Source: Lysinibacillus_B sp031181585 (GTDB lineage: Bacteria > Bacillota > Bacilli > Bacillales_A > Planococcaceae). Taken from it: 64,000 bases of DNA. A model generated the notes under the pieces. That model saw only the letters and a program-made list of their open reading frames with translations, had not been told where the DNA came from and did not search any database. This document shows positions 1 to 8,351 of this stretch, piece after piece. The stretch is from the NCBI RefSeq assembly GCF_047301505.1, contig NZ_CP154840.1, positions 1,488,001 to 1,552,000 on the forward strand, written 5' to 3'. Every line of letters begins with the position of its first letter. Position 1 is the stretch's first letter. A program made the position numbers and the translations under genes.

Positions 1-2
1 CT

Positions 3-59
3 CGTCAAGCTGACGACGTAATCGACGCAAGAGAAACAAATGAAGGAGATATGAAATGA
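3..59 (+). CDS. C-terminal end of an upstream gene (partial)
   Basis: Frame 3 is open from the window edge and ends ...DARETNEGDMK with TGA at 57-59. That stop overlaps the ATG of the NUDIX gene at 56 in an ATGA arrangement, the usual sign of translational coupling. Only 18 residues are visible, so no function can be given. It could also be a chance open frame. Confidence 0.35.
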   Translation, partial: RQADDVIDARETNEGDMK

Positions 60-583
60 CACAGTTGAAATCAATTTACGTCAAGTGGGGCAGCGGAGAT
101 GTACGGCTGACATGGATACCAAAAATGGATTATTCAGAAGCGGCTACGTTTACAAGTGTTCATGCAATATGCGTAAAGGACGAACACATTTTACTGACTC
201 ATATCCCGAACAGGGGCTTTAACTTTCCTGGCGGGCATATTGAACACGGAGAACAGCCCGAGCAGACAATTCACCGGGAGGTATATGAGGAAGGCTATGT
301 AAAAGGGACACTTCATTATCTCGGTGCAATTGAGGTGAACCACGAGGAAAATCCATTATTCAACCCGAACGGCAAGTATCCCCTCGTTGGTTATCAGGCC
401 TTCTACCGCCTCGATGTAACGGAATGCCTGCCTTTTCTTCGTGAGTATGAAGCAGCTGCCCGCATTTGGGTTGAGCCAAGTGAAGTGCCGTTTGTAATGA
501 ATGACCATGAATTGGCAGTGGATATTGTAAGAGAGGCGCTTTCGATAGAGACAGCCGGTAAAAATAAGAAAGCTTCATTGTAG
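56..583 (+). CDS. NUDIX hydrolase
   Basis: A 175-residue cytoplasmic NUDIX protein, a family that hydrolyses nucleoside diphosphates linked to another group. The NUDIX box lies at about residues 60-82 (GGHIEHGEQPEQ then REVYEEGYV). The RE..EE catalytic helix is intact, but the position of the final glycine is occupied by Tyr, so the box is slightly divergent. ATG at 56 has GAAGGAGAT just upstream and overlaps the stop of a preceding frame. The substrate cannot be deduced. A decayed copy of the 3' part lies about 1 kb downstream (1570-1644). Confidence 0.85.
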   Translation: MTQLKSIYVKWGSGDVRLTWIPKMDYSEAATFTSVHAICVKDEHILLTHIPNRGFNFPGGHIEHGEQPEQTIHREVYEEGYVKGTLHYLGAIEVNHEENPLFNPNGKYPLVGYQAFYRLDVTECLPFLREYEAAARIWVEPSEVPFVMNDHELAVDIVREALSIETAGKNKKASL

Positions 584-715
584 GATTTTTCTAAAGAAAA
601 ATAACGGTGAATAGAAGTCTAACCTGCAAAGGACTTTATTACCTATTAATATAAAAAGTGGATAATAAGTGAAACCCCATTAGAGCGTAATCGTAAATAA
701 TGTGAGGTGACTTAT

Positions 716-1420
716 ATGATTCAACTAAACTTGATTTTTATTTTATTGTTATTCGCAACGCTTGCTCGTTATCTTGTATTTGATGCCTTTGACCCGGTCA
801 TGTTTGCACTGATTTTTTCCTTTCCCATTGCATCTATTGGTATTTATATTATGAGCAAGAAGTTCGCCGAAAAAGAACGTTCTTATCAGCCGAAGAATAT
901 TCCTGAATGGTCTTTTTCCAATAAGCAGACAAGCTTATTGAATGAAAAGCCGCTCTTTAAAGGAGAGGAACGGAGAGGGTATGTAAAACGCTACTTTACC
1001 AAAAAGGGGCGGTATGTTTTTGCGGATATTTTTGGTTCCAGCTGGTACCTGTCGCTTGAGATTCAAATAGACCAAGATGTTTATGATGTGCGTTGTGATC
1101 GAGAAAAGTGGCTGACTCAGCAGGATCGTTGGATAATTACCAAAAATGGAGAACAAATTGGCGAAGCCCATACACGCATTAATCTAAAGAACATGACGAA
1201 ATTGAAGGAAGCGATTGAGTTTACATTTCAGGATACCTCCTATCTGTCTTCAGCGTCTACGATTACTTCAACGATATCTCTGACACAAGACGAAGAGCTG
1301 CTTGGTACCATGAAGCGCAACCATATTATCAGCACTGTACAAGTAATCGACGTAAAAGAGGATCAACCTGAATACATCATTGCATTAATTGTTCATTCTT
1401 TTTATTTCAAGAATAAATAA
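716..1420 (+). CDS. Membrane-anchored protein of unknown function
   Basis: A 234-residue protein. Two hydrophobic segments occupy about residues 1-22 and 28-48 (LIFILLLFATLARYLVF, then VMFALIFSFPIASIGIYIM). The rest is a soluble, strand-rich domain with charged and aromatic residues, ending LIVHSFYFKNK. The tail loosely recalls the tubby/LURP-one-like barrel of several Bacillus proteins, which is only an impression. ATG 716 was chosen because GAGGTG at 704-709 is a good ribosome binding site for it; the in-frame GTG at 707 lies inside that site. It appears to be monocistronic. Confidence 0.6.
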   Translation: MIQLNLIFILLLFATLARYLVFDAFDPVMFALIFSFPIASIGIYIMSKKFAEKERSYQPKNIPEWSFSNKQTSLLNEKPLFKGEERRGYVKRYFTKKGRYVFADIFGSSWYLSLEIQIDQDVYDVRCDREKWLTQQDRWIITKNGEQIGEAHTRINLKNMTKLKEAIEFTFQDTSYLSSASTITSTISLTQDEELLGTMKRNHIISTVQVIDVKEDQPEYIIALIVHSFYFKNK

Positions 1421-1569
1421 TGGAGTACTAGCAGAAAAAGCTGCGTACTTGAAGAGAAGCCTGTTTTTAACCGGCGTATTGAATGCTTTACATAAAGTTA
1501 TCCTCCGATCGCATGGCAGGTCTTTCTAGTGGCAAAATAGTGGAGTACCTGTTTTTTTAGTTTGAAGTA

Positions 1570-1644
1570 ACAAGCAGCATTCACGAGGAACCAATTGAAG
1601 TGCCGTTTTTGATGAGCAATTCTGAACTAGCATTGGATAGGTAA
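1570..1644 (+). pseudogene. Decayed 3' fragment of a NUDIX gene
   Basis: The frame reads EPIEVPFLMSNSELALD then a stop at 1642-1644. The intact gene at 56-583 has EPSEVPFVMNDHELAVD in the equivalent place: 11 of 17 positions are identical and most others conservative. No start, no NUDIX box and no long open frame remain. The surrounding gap 1421-1759 otherwise shows nothing recognisable. It probably represents an old tandem duplication that has decayed. Confidence 0.6.
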
Positions 1645-1759
1645 ATAGCAGCAGGAGAATTGTAGCGCTGTGTAAAACAGGCTAACTTGATAAAATAGGA
1701 AAGTGGCTATCCTAACGCCTGCTTACAACAAGCAGCTCTAAACAGACAGGAGGAGTTTG

Positions 1760-2659
1760 ATGAAGTGGCTGACAATACCCATTTCCTATGGATTGATTAT
1801 AGCCAGTGGGGTACTCGGAATAACAGCAGTTGCCGTCTCTGAATGGAAGGACGACTTTGTGCTGAGTGTCCTCCTTTATATCCTGCTTGCTGTGCTGCCA
1901 TATTTTCTTGGCTGGTACATATTAGATCGTCGATTTTTTAAAAAAGAGTTTTGGCCCCGCTTCCGTATACTTACAGGAGTGACGGTTTTCGCACCGGTCA
2001 TTTTCATGTCGTATGACCGTTTCTTTGATCTAAAACATGAAATGGTTTCTCATGCGGCAGATATTTATTTGGATTCCCGCGCGATACCGGAGTTAATGGC
2101 CGGCCTCGTCACATTTGCTTTTACCATTTTTCTAATCTCCTTCCTCAGTATTTATATTTTATGGTTTGATATCCGTAAATCTGTCTACTTGATTCCTATC
2201 ATTTCCCTATTGTGTATCGCCGGGGTCTGGTATATGTCAGAAGGAGACTTTAAGGCGATTCGGGAGGACGGAATCGTTATTTCACTACAGGATACATATG
2301 AGGAAATTCCATGGTCAGAGGTGGAACAAGCCTATTTAAACAGTGCTGTTAAATATAGCAGCGGCAGCGGTGGTACAAGTGATTATGTTTGGACATTCAT
2401 CTTCCAATTGAAGAATGGCGAGGACATTCCATTTGGCCCGTTCGTATACCATAAAACGACGCTTGAGCACTCACTCGCTATTAAGAAAAAGATTATGGAT
2501 GAAAAAATACCCATTTCGCTTGAGGCGCTGACCGAGGACGATTGGTATTTCGTCAAGCTCGATATTGAATCAGAGAATGATGCCAATGTGGAAGACTTCT
2601 ATTCATTAATACAATACAATCCGCAAACAGGGGAGTATTACTCGGTTCCATATGATTGA
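1760..2659 (+). CDS. Polytopic membrane protein with C-terminal soluble domain, unknown
   Basis: A 299-residue protein. About five hydrophobic segments fill residues 1-165 (ISYGLIIASGVLGITAVAV, VLLYILLAVLPYFLGWYIL, and later AFTIFLISFLSIYILWF and YLIPIISLLCIAGVWYM). They are followed by a soluble domain of about 130 residues beginning GDFKAIREDGIVISLQD. The repeating strand pattern with WSEVEQAYL could be a bacterial PH-like fold, but no family is recognised with certainty. ATG 1760 follows AGGAGGAG at 1748-1755; the in-frame TTG at 1757 is too close to that site. Confidence 0.6.
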   Translation: MKWLTIPISYGLIIASGVLGITAVAVSEWKDDFVLSVLLYILLAVLPYFLGWYILDRRFFKKEFWPRFRILTGVTVFAPVIFMSYDRFFDLKHEMVSHAADIYLDSRAIPELMAGLVTFAFTIFLISFLSIYILWFDIRKSVYLIPIISLLCIAGVWYMSEGDFKAIREDGIVISLQDTYEEIPWSEVEQAYLNSAVKYSSGSGGTSDYVWTFIFQLKNGEDIPFGPFVYHKTTLEHSLAIKKKIMDEKIPISLEALTEDDWYFVKLDIESENDANVEDFYSLIQYNPQTGEYYSVPYD

Positions 2660-3015
2660 CACAAGAGAATAGAAAACGTGAAAGCATGCCGGTTCCATAT
2701 ACTAATGGTACCGGCAGTTTACTTGAAGTAGTAAAAATTGTTTGTTCATTAACGGACAAAGATGTAATCAAAATGTATATTCCCCTGGAATTTAATTGCA
2801 CCCACCTTAATTCCTCCTAATTTTTACTGTGATGTTTTCTTCTTTTTTATACCAAGCGTATCAATTAATTTAGCAGCCTAAAAAATCAATAATGCAGCAC
2901 CCTCCTATGAGCAACAGAGTAGAAAGAAATGGACGGTTGGTAATCAAATTGATTTTTCTAGCTTCATAAAATATCTTCCAGTAGAATGGAATTACTAACA
3001 TCAAGGAGTGATTTC
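2660..3015. other. Gene-free stretch with one hairpin
   Basis: An inverted repeat GCCGGTTCCA...TGGTACCGGC (2688-2715, one mismatch, 8-nt loop) follows the stop at 2659. It may terminate that gene, although no T-run follows. I found no convincing promoter, RNA or ORF in the rest. Confidence 0.35.
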
Positions 3016-3342
3016 ATGCCTACATATAACAAACTAATCCGTGACCGTATTCTCGAAATTATCGAGGCAGGAGGTTCAAGCTACAATGCTCGGACATTGG
3101 CACCGGGGGAACACCTGACGGAAATCAAGAAAAAGCTGTACGAGGAAGTAAAGGAATTTGATGAGACAACAGATGAAACTGGCGCACTAGAGGAAATGGC
3201 TGATGTGCTGGAGCTGCTGCATGCTGCCCTGAAGGTATACGGTAAGTCTTTCGATGAGTTGGAGGCAGCACGCGTAAAGAAGAAGGAAAAACGCGGCGGC
3301 TTTGATCAGGGACTTTATTTGATTGATGTTGAGGATAAATGA
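3016..3342 (+). CDS. MazG-like nucleoside triphosphate pyrophosphohydrolase
   Basis: A 108-residue all-alpha NTP pyrophosphatase of the stand-alone MazG-like type (COG4997-like), enzymes that remove non-canonical or surplus NTPs. The N-terminus YNKLIRDRILEII and the acidic motifs EEVKEFDE and LEEMADVLELL (metal-binding Glu/Asp) are typical. ATG 3016 is preceded by AAGGAGTG; the longer frame from 2986 lacks a binding site. Its TGA is followed immediately, with no gap, by the ATG of the PLD-helicase gene, so the two are almost certainly co-translated. Confidence 0.8.
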   Translation: MPTYNKLIRDRILEIIEAGGSSYNARTLAPGEHLTEIKKKLYEEVKEFDETTDETGALEEMADVLELLHAALKVYGKSFDELEAARVKKKEKRGGFDQGLYLIDVEDK

Positions 3343-5718
3343 ATGAAGCTCATTACAGCAAATTTAGTCACAGAACTCCAGGAGCTTTCCCAGGATGCTG
3401 TACACATTTGCTGGATAACCGCCTTTGTGATGAAGTCGGGTGTCAAGCTGATGCTGGAGGATTTGAAAAAGTGCGATGAGCGCGGCGGTGAAATCCAGCT
3501 TCTCGTCGGTGATTATTTAAGCATTACACAGCCAGAAGCACTTCGCATGCTTGTAGAAAACCTCCCGACTGCCCAAATCAGAATGTTTCAATCCTACGGA
3601 CGTTCTTTTCATCCAAAAGCCTATTTATTCAAAGGAAAAGATAGCCAGCATGTTATTGTCGGCTCGTCCAATCTTTCGAACTCTGCGTTGACATCAGGGG
3701 TGGAGTGGAACCTAGAAACGGTTGATATGCAGACATTCGAGCAGGCAATGGATGAATTTCATGATCTATTCCATGGCAAAAATACGATTCCTATTAATAC
3801 AGAGACGATTGCGATGTATGAAGCACGTTATATAGAGGCAAACAAGGCAGTTCCAATGGCCAAGAAGTGGAGCGATTCCGAAGAACAGGGCTTGATGTAC
3901 GGGCAAGAGAGTGAGCCGGCAATTGTGGCAGAAGCAGAGGAAGCAGAGAGGGTTCTTGAACCTCGTCCGGCACAGAAGCTGGCATTAACTGCATTAAAGG
4001 AAACTCTAGAGCAGGGCTATGATAAGGCGATGGCGGTGCTTGCGACTGGTCTTGGAAAAACCTATTTAGCAGCCTTCTTCGCTGAGCGTTTTAAACGTGT
4101 GCTGTTCGTGGTGCACCGGGATGAAATCCTGCAGCAGGCAAAGGAGACGTTTGCGACTGTCTATCCGCATAAAACAGCAGGCTTTTTCAACCGTTTTGAG
4201 AAGGATACGGACAGTGATTTTATTTTTGCCTCTATCAGTACAATTTCCCGGAAGTATCATCTGGAGAAGTTCAATCCGGCAGATTTTGATTTGATCGTCA
4301 TGGATGAGTTTCACCATGCTGTGGCAAACAGCTATCAGAAGGTGCTGGACTACTTCAATCCCCAATTCCTGCTCGGCATTACGGCAACACCTGACCGTCT
4401 GGACAATAAAGATGTATTCAGCATATGCGACGGTAACGTGGCAATTGAAATCCATTTCATTGATGCCATCAAACGGAACTGGCTGAGTCCGTTCCATTAC
4501 TATGGAATTAAGGATGAAACGGACTATTCAAGCATCCGCTGGCTAGGCTCGCATTATGATGAGGAGCAGCTGACGGTTGCCCAGACACGTCAGTCGTTCA
4601 TGCAAAAAGTCTATGAAGAATGGCACCGGTTGAAGCAGACGAGAACAATCGGTTTCTGCTCGACCGTCCGTCAGGCGGAGCAGCTATGCGCCTTCTTTAT
4701 TTCAAAAGATGTAAAGGCATTCGTACTATCCGGCAGAAGTACACCGACTGAGCGTAAAACGATCCGCCAGCAATTAATTGATGGGGAAATTGATATTATC
4801 TTTACGGTTGATCTATTCAACGAAGGGGTCGATATCCCAACAGTTGATACACTGCTGTTTGTCCGACCAACTGAATCCATTGCCGTCTTCACACAGCAAA
4901 TTGGACGTGGTCTGCGCGTTGCTGACGGAAAAAGCCACTGCGTCATCATTGACTTCATTGGAAATTACCGTAACGCCGATCGGAAGCTGCTTGTCTTCAA
5001 GCCTGAACTGCTTGAAAAGGGTGGAAAGAAACTAACACCTTCTGAGCAGATTGCTGAAACAGCGTGCCAATTACATTTCGATATCAGCGTTATTGACCTG
5101 CTCGCTGAAATGGCAAAGAAAAACCGCAATTACAAGCAGCAGATCATCGATGCGTATGTTGATTTGAAAATGGAGCTTGGCAGACGACCAACCTATCTGG
5201 AAATGTATCTACAGAGCGGTTTCCAGGACATTAACATCGCCCGTGAATTCGGCTCGTATATCGGCATGCTAAAAGAAGCAGGGGAGCTGTCGGAGAGGGA
5301 ACTGGCTATCTTTGAAGTTTATAAACCGCTTCTACAAGAAATCGAGAAAACTTCGATGACAAGAAGCTACAAAATGGTCGTGCTGTACGCTATGTTGGGG
5401 CGTGGGGCAGCTAAGTGGTACAAGCCTATCACAGCCGAAAAAGCCGCGCCGATTTTCGCTGACTATCTATCCAAGCCTTCAAGACAGGCCATCGACAAGA
5501 TTAATCCTGATCATAAAAAGGTAATGCAGCTTATCCAGACGATGCCCATGACGAAATGGAGCGGAAGCAGTAAAGGTCTTGTGATATTTGAGGATGGAGA
5601 GTTTGGCTTTGCGGTTGATATCGAGAATGATATGCAGCTGGTCGTGTTTAATTGGGTGAAAGAGATTTGTGAGTATAGACTACATCGTTATTTTGCGCGG
5701 AAGAGTGAGCAGGTTTAG
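3343..5718 (+). CDS. PLD-like nuclease / SF2 helicase fusion protein
   Basis: A 791-residue protein. The N-terminal phospholipase-D-like domain has H90-P-K92 and the downstream GSSNLS; the Asp of a classical HKD motif is not at its usual spacing. A superfamily-2 helicase follows: motif I ATGLGKT (234-240), motif II DEFHH (321-325), motif III ITATPDR, and motif VI IGRGLR. A C-terminal part of about 230 residues is unassigned. The architecture resembles HKD-nuclease/DEAD-box proteins of DNA repair, restriction and possibly phage defence. It starts directly after the stop of the MazG-like gene, with GAGG 8 nt upstream inside that gene. Its biological role is not known. Confidence 0.8.
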   Translation: MKLITANLVTELQELSQDAVHICWITAFVMKSGVKLMLEDLKKCDERGGEIQLLVGDYLSITQPEALRMLVENLPTAQIRMFQSYGRSFHPKAYLFKGKDSQHVIVGSSNLSNSALTSGVEWNLETVDMQTFEQAMDEFHDLFHGKNTIPINTETIAMYEARYIEANKAVPMAKKWSDSEEQGLMYGQESEPAIVAEAEEAERVLEPRPAQKLALTALKETLEQGYDKAMAVLATGLGKTYLAAFFAERFKRVLFVVHRDEILQQAKETFATVYPHKTAGFFNRFEKDTDSDFIFASISTISRKYHLEKFNPADFDLIVMDEFHHAVANSYQKVLDYFNPQFLLGITATPDRLDNKDVFSICDGNVAIEIHFIDAIKRNWLSPFHYYGIKDETDYSSIRWLGSHYDEEQLTVAQTRQSFMQKVYEEWHRLKQTRTIGFCSTVRQAEQLCAFFISKDVKAFVLSGRSTPTERKTIRQQLIDGEIDIIFTVDLFNEGVDIPTVDTLLFVRPTESIAVFTQQIGRGLRVADGKSHCVIIDFIGNYRNADRKLLVFKPELLEKGGKKLTPSEQIAETACQLHFDISVIDLLAEMAKKNRNYKQQIIDAYVDLKMELGRRPTYLEMYLQSGFQDINIAREFGSYIGMLKEAGELSERELAIFEVYKPLLQEIEKTSMTRSYKMVVLYAMLGRGAAKWYKPITAEKAAPIFADYLSKPSRQAIDKINPDHKKVMQLIQTMPMTKWSGSSKGLVIFEDGEFGFAVDIENDMQLVVFNWVKEICEYRLHRYFARKSEQV

Positions 5719-5730
5719 AATCTGGCTAGA

Positions 5731-5754
5731 TGAACCGTATCATAAATAAATGCG
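5731..5754 (+). repeat. Copy 1 of dispersed GAACCGTAT motif
   Basis: TGAACCGTATCATAAATAAA followed by TGCG, lying 12 nt after the stop of the helicase gene. It resembles the sequence at 53935 over about 24 nt and those at 28638 and 63668 over about 15 nt. Confidence 0.45.
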
Positions 5755-5851
5755 ATTTCTAAAAAGAAAGATCCCCATAACTTATATAAAATATTGGTTA
5801 TATTATTGTATTTGATTAATTTATATGTGACTTACTTTATAATGAAAAAAT

Positions 5852-5885
5852 AAAGGCAGAAATCGAGTGTGATTTCTGCCTTTTA
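5852..5885 (+). terminator. Bidirectional intrinsic terminator
   Basis: A 13-bp perfect stem AAAGGCAGAAATC / GATTTCTGCCTTT with a 6-nt loop, followed by T. The upstream A-run gives a T-run on the other strand. It ends the MazG/helicase operon. The rest of the gap 5719-6036 holds only the short repeat and an AT-rich segment before the methyltransferase gene. Confidence 0.85.
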
Positions 5886-6036
5886 ATAGATGATTTTTAG
5901 GGAATTTTGTAAAGAAGACATGCCTCTATCTACATCCTAACAAAAACTGAATTATAAGTCTATTATTGACTTTGTATTGATGTGATAATTAATTTGCGCA
6001 AATACTTCATAACGTTATGGTGAAACGAAGGGAAAA

Positions 6037-6789
6037 ATGAAACAGAATATATATGATAACAATACATTTTTTGGAAAATATCAGGAAATAAGAGCCCGAG
6101 AAAATAATTATAATAATTTACTTGAGCAGCCAAACTTTTTTACCCTAATTCCAACTCTTGAAAATAAAGTAGTTTTGGATATTGGCTGTGGAATGGGAGA
6201 TTTTGCAGCATATTGTATTGACCAAGGTGCAAAACATGTAACTGGAATTGATATTTCTTCAAACATGATTGCTAATGCAAAGAAACGCCATATTCATGAA
6301 GGTCTAACTTTTAGGCAGGTTGCATTTGAGGATGTGGCAGTGCCGAATGGTTCAATTGATTTTGTTAGTAGTTCACTAGCTTTTCACTATATTGCAGATT
6401 TCCAATTACTTATAAAGAAGATAAGTGCGGCATTATGCGAAGGAGGAATTTTACTATTTTCTCTAGAGCACCCGATTGTAACAGCAAATAAAGGAAAAGA
6501 AAACTGGGTCACCGATCATGAAGGTAATTTGCTTCATTTCGCAGTAGATAATTATCAAGATGAGGGCTTACGTACTCAAAGTTGGTTGGTTGAAAATGTC
6601 ATGATGTATCACCGCACGATGTCTACGATCCTAAATACGCTTATTGAAAGTGGTTTACAAATCGAAAAAATTATTGAGCCAATACCAACTAAAGAGGCAG
6701 TGTGTAATTTACCGAGCCTCCATAAAGAATTTCGTAGACCTTCTTTTTTAATTATAAGAGCAAAAAAGTATCACATTAAGTTAGCATAG
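6037..6789 (+). CDS. Class I SAM-dependent methyltransferase
   Basis: A 250-residue cytoplasmic methyltransferase. The SAM-binding motif I is VLDIGCGMGDFA (about residues 46-57), with the acidic residue after strand 2 in GIDIS, and post-motif regions VAFEDVAVP and FVSSSLAFHYI. The closing RRPSFLIIRAKK is common in the UbiE/methyltransferase-11 group. Substrate unknown. It has a weak AGGG upstream of ATG 6037 and seems to stand alone. Its base composition is more AT-rich than its neighbours, which may mean transfer. Confidence 0.85.
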   Translation: MKQNIYDNNTFFGKYQEIRARENNYNNLLEQPNFFTLIPTLENKVVLDIGCGMGDFAAYCIDQGAKHVTGIDISSNMIANAKKRHIHEGLTFRQVAFEDVAVPNGSIDFVSSSLAFHYIADFQLLIKKISAALCEGGILLFSLEHPIVTANKGKENWVTDHEGNLLHFAVDNYQDEGLRTQSWLVENVMMYHRTMSTILNTLIESGLQIEKIIEPIPTKEAVCNLPSLHKEFRRPSFLIIRAKKYHIKLA

Positions 6790-7137
6790 AAATAAAAATT
6801 TAAACCGCATGTAAATCTATCACTCTGAACCATACTACAAGGAAATAAAATAGCCCTGTAAATATGGAAACAGATACTGCAAAAATTCCGGAAGCCTATT
6901 ATATGAAAGCTGGTCAACTCGAAACATTTCTTCATTGAAGTATTTAATTTCACAAACTAATGATTCATACATTATTATAATAAATACTGATGAAGAAATT
7001 TCCTCAGTTGCTTCAAAAGAATCGGCTGAGGATACAGCAAGAATACAGGGCTTGTATCTTCCTTTAGTGAACGCGGCCGGTTATTAAAAAAGTAGTAAAA
7101 AAGTTAAATCAAAAAGATAAGCAGAAGGGTGTTTAGC
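6790..7137 (+). other. Gene-free stretch with a possible coding relic
   Basis: An open frame from about 6938 to 7087 reads ...QTNDSYIIIINTDEEISSVASKE... and ends LPLVNAAGY before TAA. A second frame just upstream reads YYMKAGQLETFLH. There is no start codon with a binding site. It looks like a worn-down small gene, but I could not assign a family. Confidence 0.25.
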
Positions 7138-8079
7138 ATGACAAAGAAAATTTATGTTATCCATGAAAACGATGATTGGACAAGCCATTTAGTCAAAAGA
7201 TTAGAAGAATTAAACTTACCCTTTGAAACTTGGCATCTAGACGAGGGGATTGTAAATTTAAATGAGGCACCGCCAGAAGGTGTATTCTACAATCGCATGA
7301 GTGCATCATCCCATACACGTAATCACCGTTTTGCACCAGAGCTGACAGGTGCAGTGATAGATTGGCTGGAGTTCCACGGTAAAAGGGTATTGAATGGCTC
7401 AAATGCACTCCGTCTTGAACTGAGCAAAGTAAAACAATATACACAGTTAGAAAAGTTCGGCATTCGTGTGCCAAAAACAGTGGCGGCTGTTGGAAAAGAA
7501 CAAATCATGGAAGCGGCGAAAGCTTTAAATACCGTACCGTTCATCACTAAACATAACCGTGCCGGTAAAGGGCTGGGCGTTCAATTATTCTATTCTTTAG
7601 AAGCGCTGCAAGAACATTTAGATAAACCGACATTTGAGGATTCAGTGGATGGTATTACACTCGTACAAGAATATGTAACTTCTCCAGACCAATCAATTAC
7701 GCGTGTAGAATTCGTTGGCGGGGAATATGTCTACTCCGTAAGAGTCGATACGTCTGAAGGCTTTGAATTATGCCCGGCAGACGCATGTCAAATTGGCGAC
7801 CTGTTCTGCCCGGTTGGAGAAGAACCAAAGGATCAAATGAAATTTAGAATTGTGAAAAATCCTCATACAGAACTGATCGAAAAATACCAAACATTCTTAA
7901 AAGAGAATGGCATTGATGTTGCAGGTATAGAATTTATCGTCGATAGTGAAGGCACTGTCTACACATATGATGTAAACACAAATACAAATTACAACTCTGA
8001 CGCTGAAGAAGAAGCTCAAAAATTCGGTATGTTAGAACTTGCAAAGTTATTAGGCAGAGAGTTAGAGAACTTAAAGTAA
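7138..8079 (+). CDS. ATP-grasp ligase (RimK/glutamate-ligase-like)
   Basis: A 313-residue ATP-grasp protein. The central part contains the ATP-binding segments PFITKHNRAGKGLGVQLF and GITLVQEYV, and the C-terminus has the metal-binding region VYTYDVNTNTNYN. Family members join a carboxylate to an amine through an acyl phosphate; the substrates here are unknown. ATG 7138 was chosen because AGAAGGGTG (7123-7131) precedes it at 6 nt; the GTG at 7129 lies inside this site. It is single, and is separated from the convergent transporter gene by a strong bidirectional terminator. Confidence 0.8.
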   Translation: MTKKIYVIHENDDWTSHLVKRLEELNLPFETWHLDEGIVNLNEAPPEGVFYNRMSASSHTRNHRFAPELTGAVIDWLEFHGKRVLNGSNALRLELSKVKQYTQLEKFGIRVPKTVAAVGKEQIMEAAKALNTVPFITKHNRAGKGLGVQLFYSLEALQEHLDKPTFEDSVDGITLVQEYVTSPDQSITRVEFVGGEYVYSVRVDTSEGFELCPADACQIGDLFCPVGEEPKDQMKFRIVKNPHTELIEKYQTFLKENGIDVAGIEFIVDSEGTVYTYDVNTNTNYNSDAEEEAQKFGMLELAKLLGRELENLK

Positions 8080-8279
8080 TTTAAAAATAGGTGCAAGTTA
8101 CTTGTCGAATGATTTTTCGCCAAGCGGCTAAGGTGTTCAACCAGTGCAAGGCTGAACACTGAGAATGGGAAAATAAACCGTTGTTGACAATCATGGATGG
8201 TTTTTCCCGACTGATCTAAATATAGAAACCCCTCATTTAGATGGATTACGTTGTACCAAACGTAAATGAGGTCTATGAA

Positions 8280-8325
8280 AAAACCACTAACGAACGTTGA
8301 TGAATAACGTTTTTTAGTGGTTTTA
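8280..8325. terminator. Bidirectional terminator between convergent genes
   Basis: An outer stem AAACCACTAA / TTAGTGGTTT and an inner stem AACGTT / AACGTT with loop GATGAAT, with TTTT on each strand outside the stem. It separates the ATP-grasp gene (+) from the nucleoside transporter gene (-). A looser inverted repeat CCTCATTTA / TAAATGAGG lies at 8231-8271. Confidence 0.8.
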
Positions 8326-8351
8326 AAATGAAGAGATTAAACAGCTCGTAT

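Noticed and set aside
4066..4497. 143-residue minus-strand ORF inside the helicase gene
   Set aside because: It is fully inside a well-supported gene with intact helicase motifs and lacks start signals.
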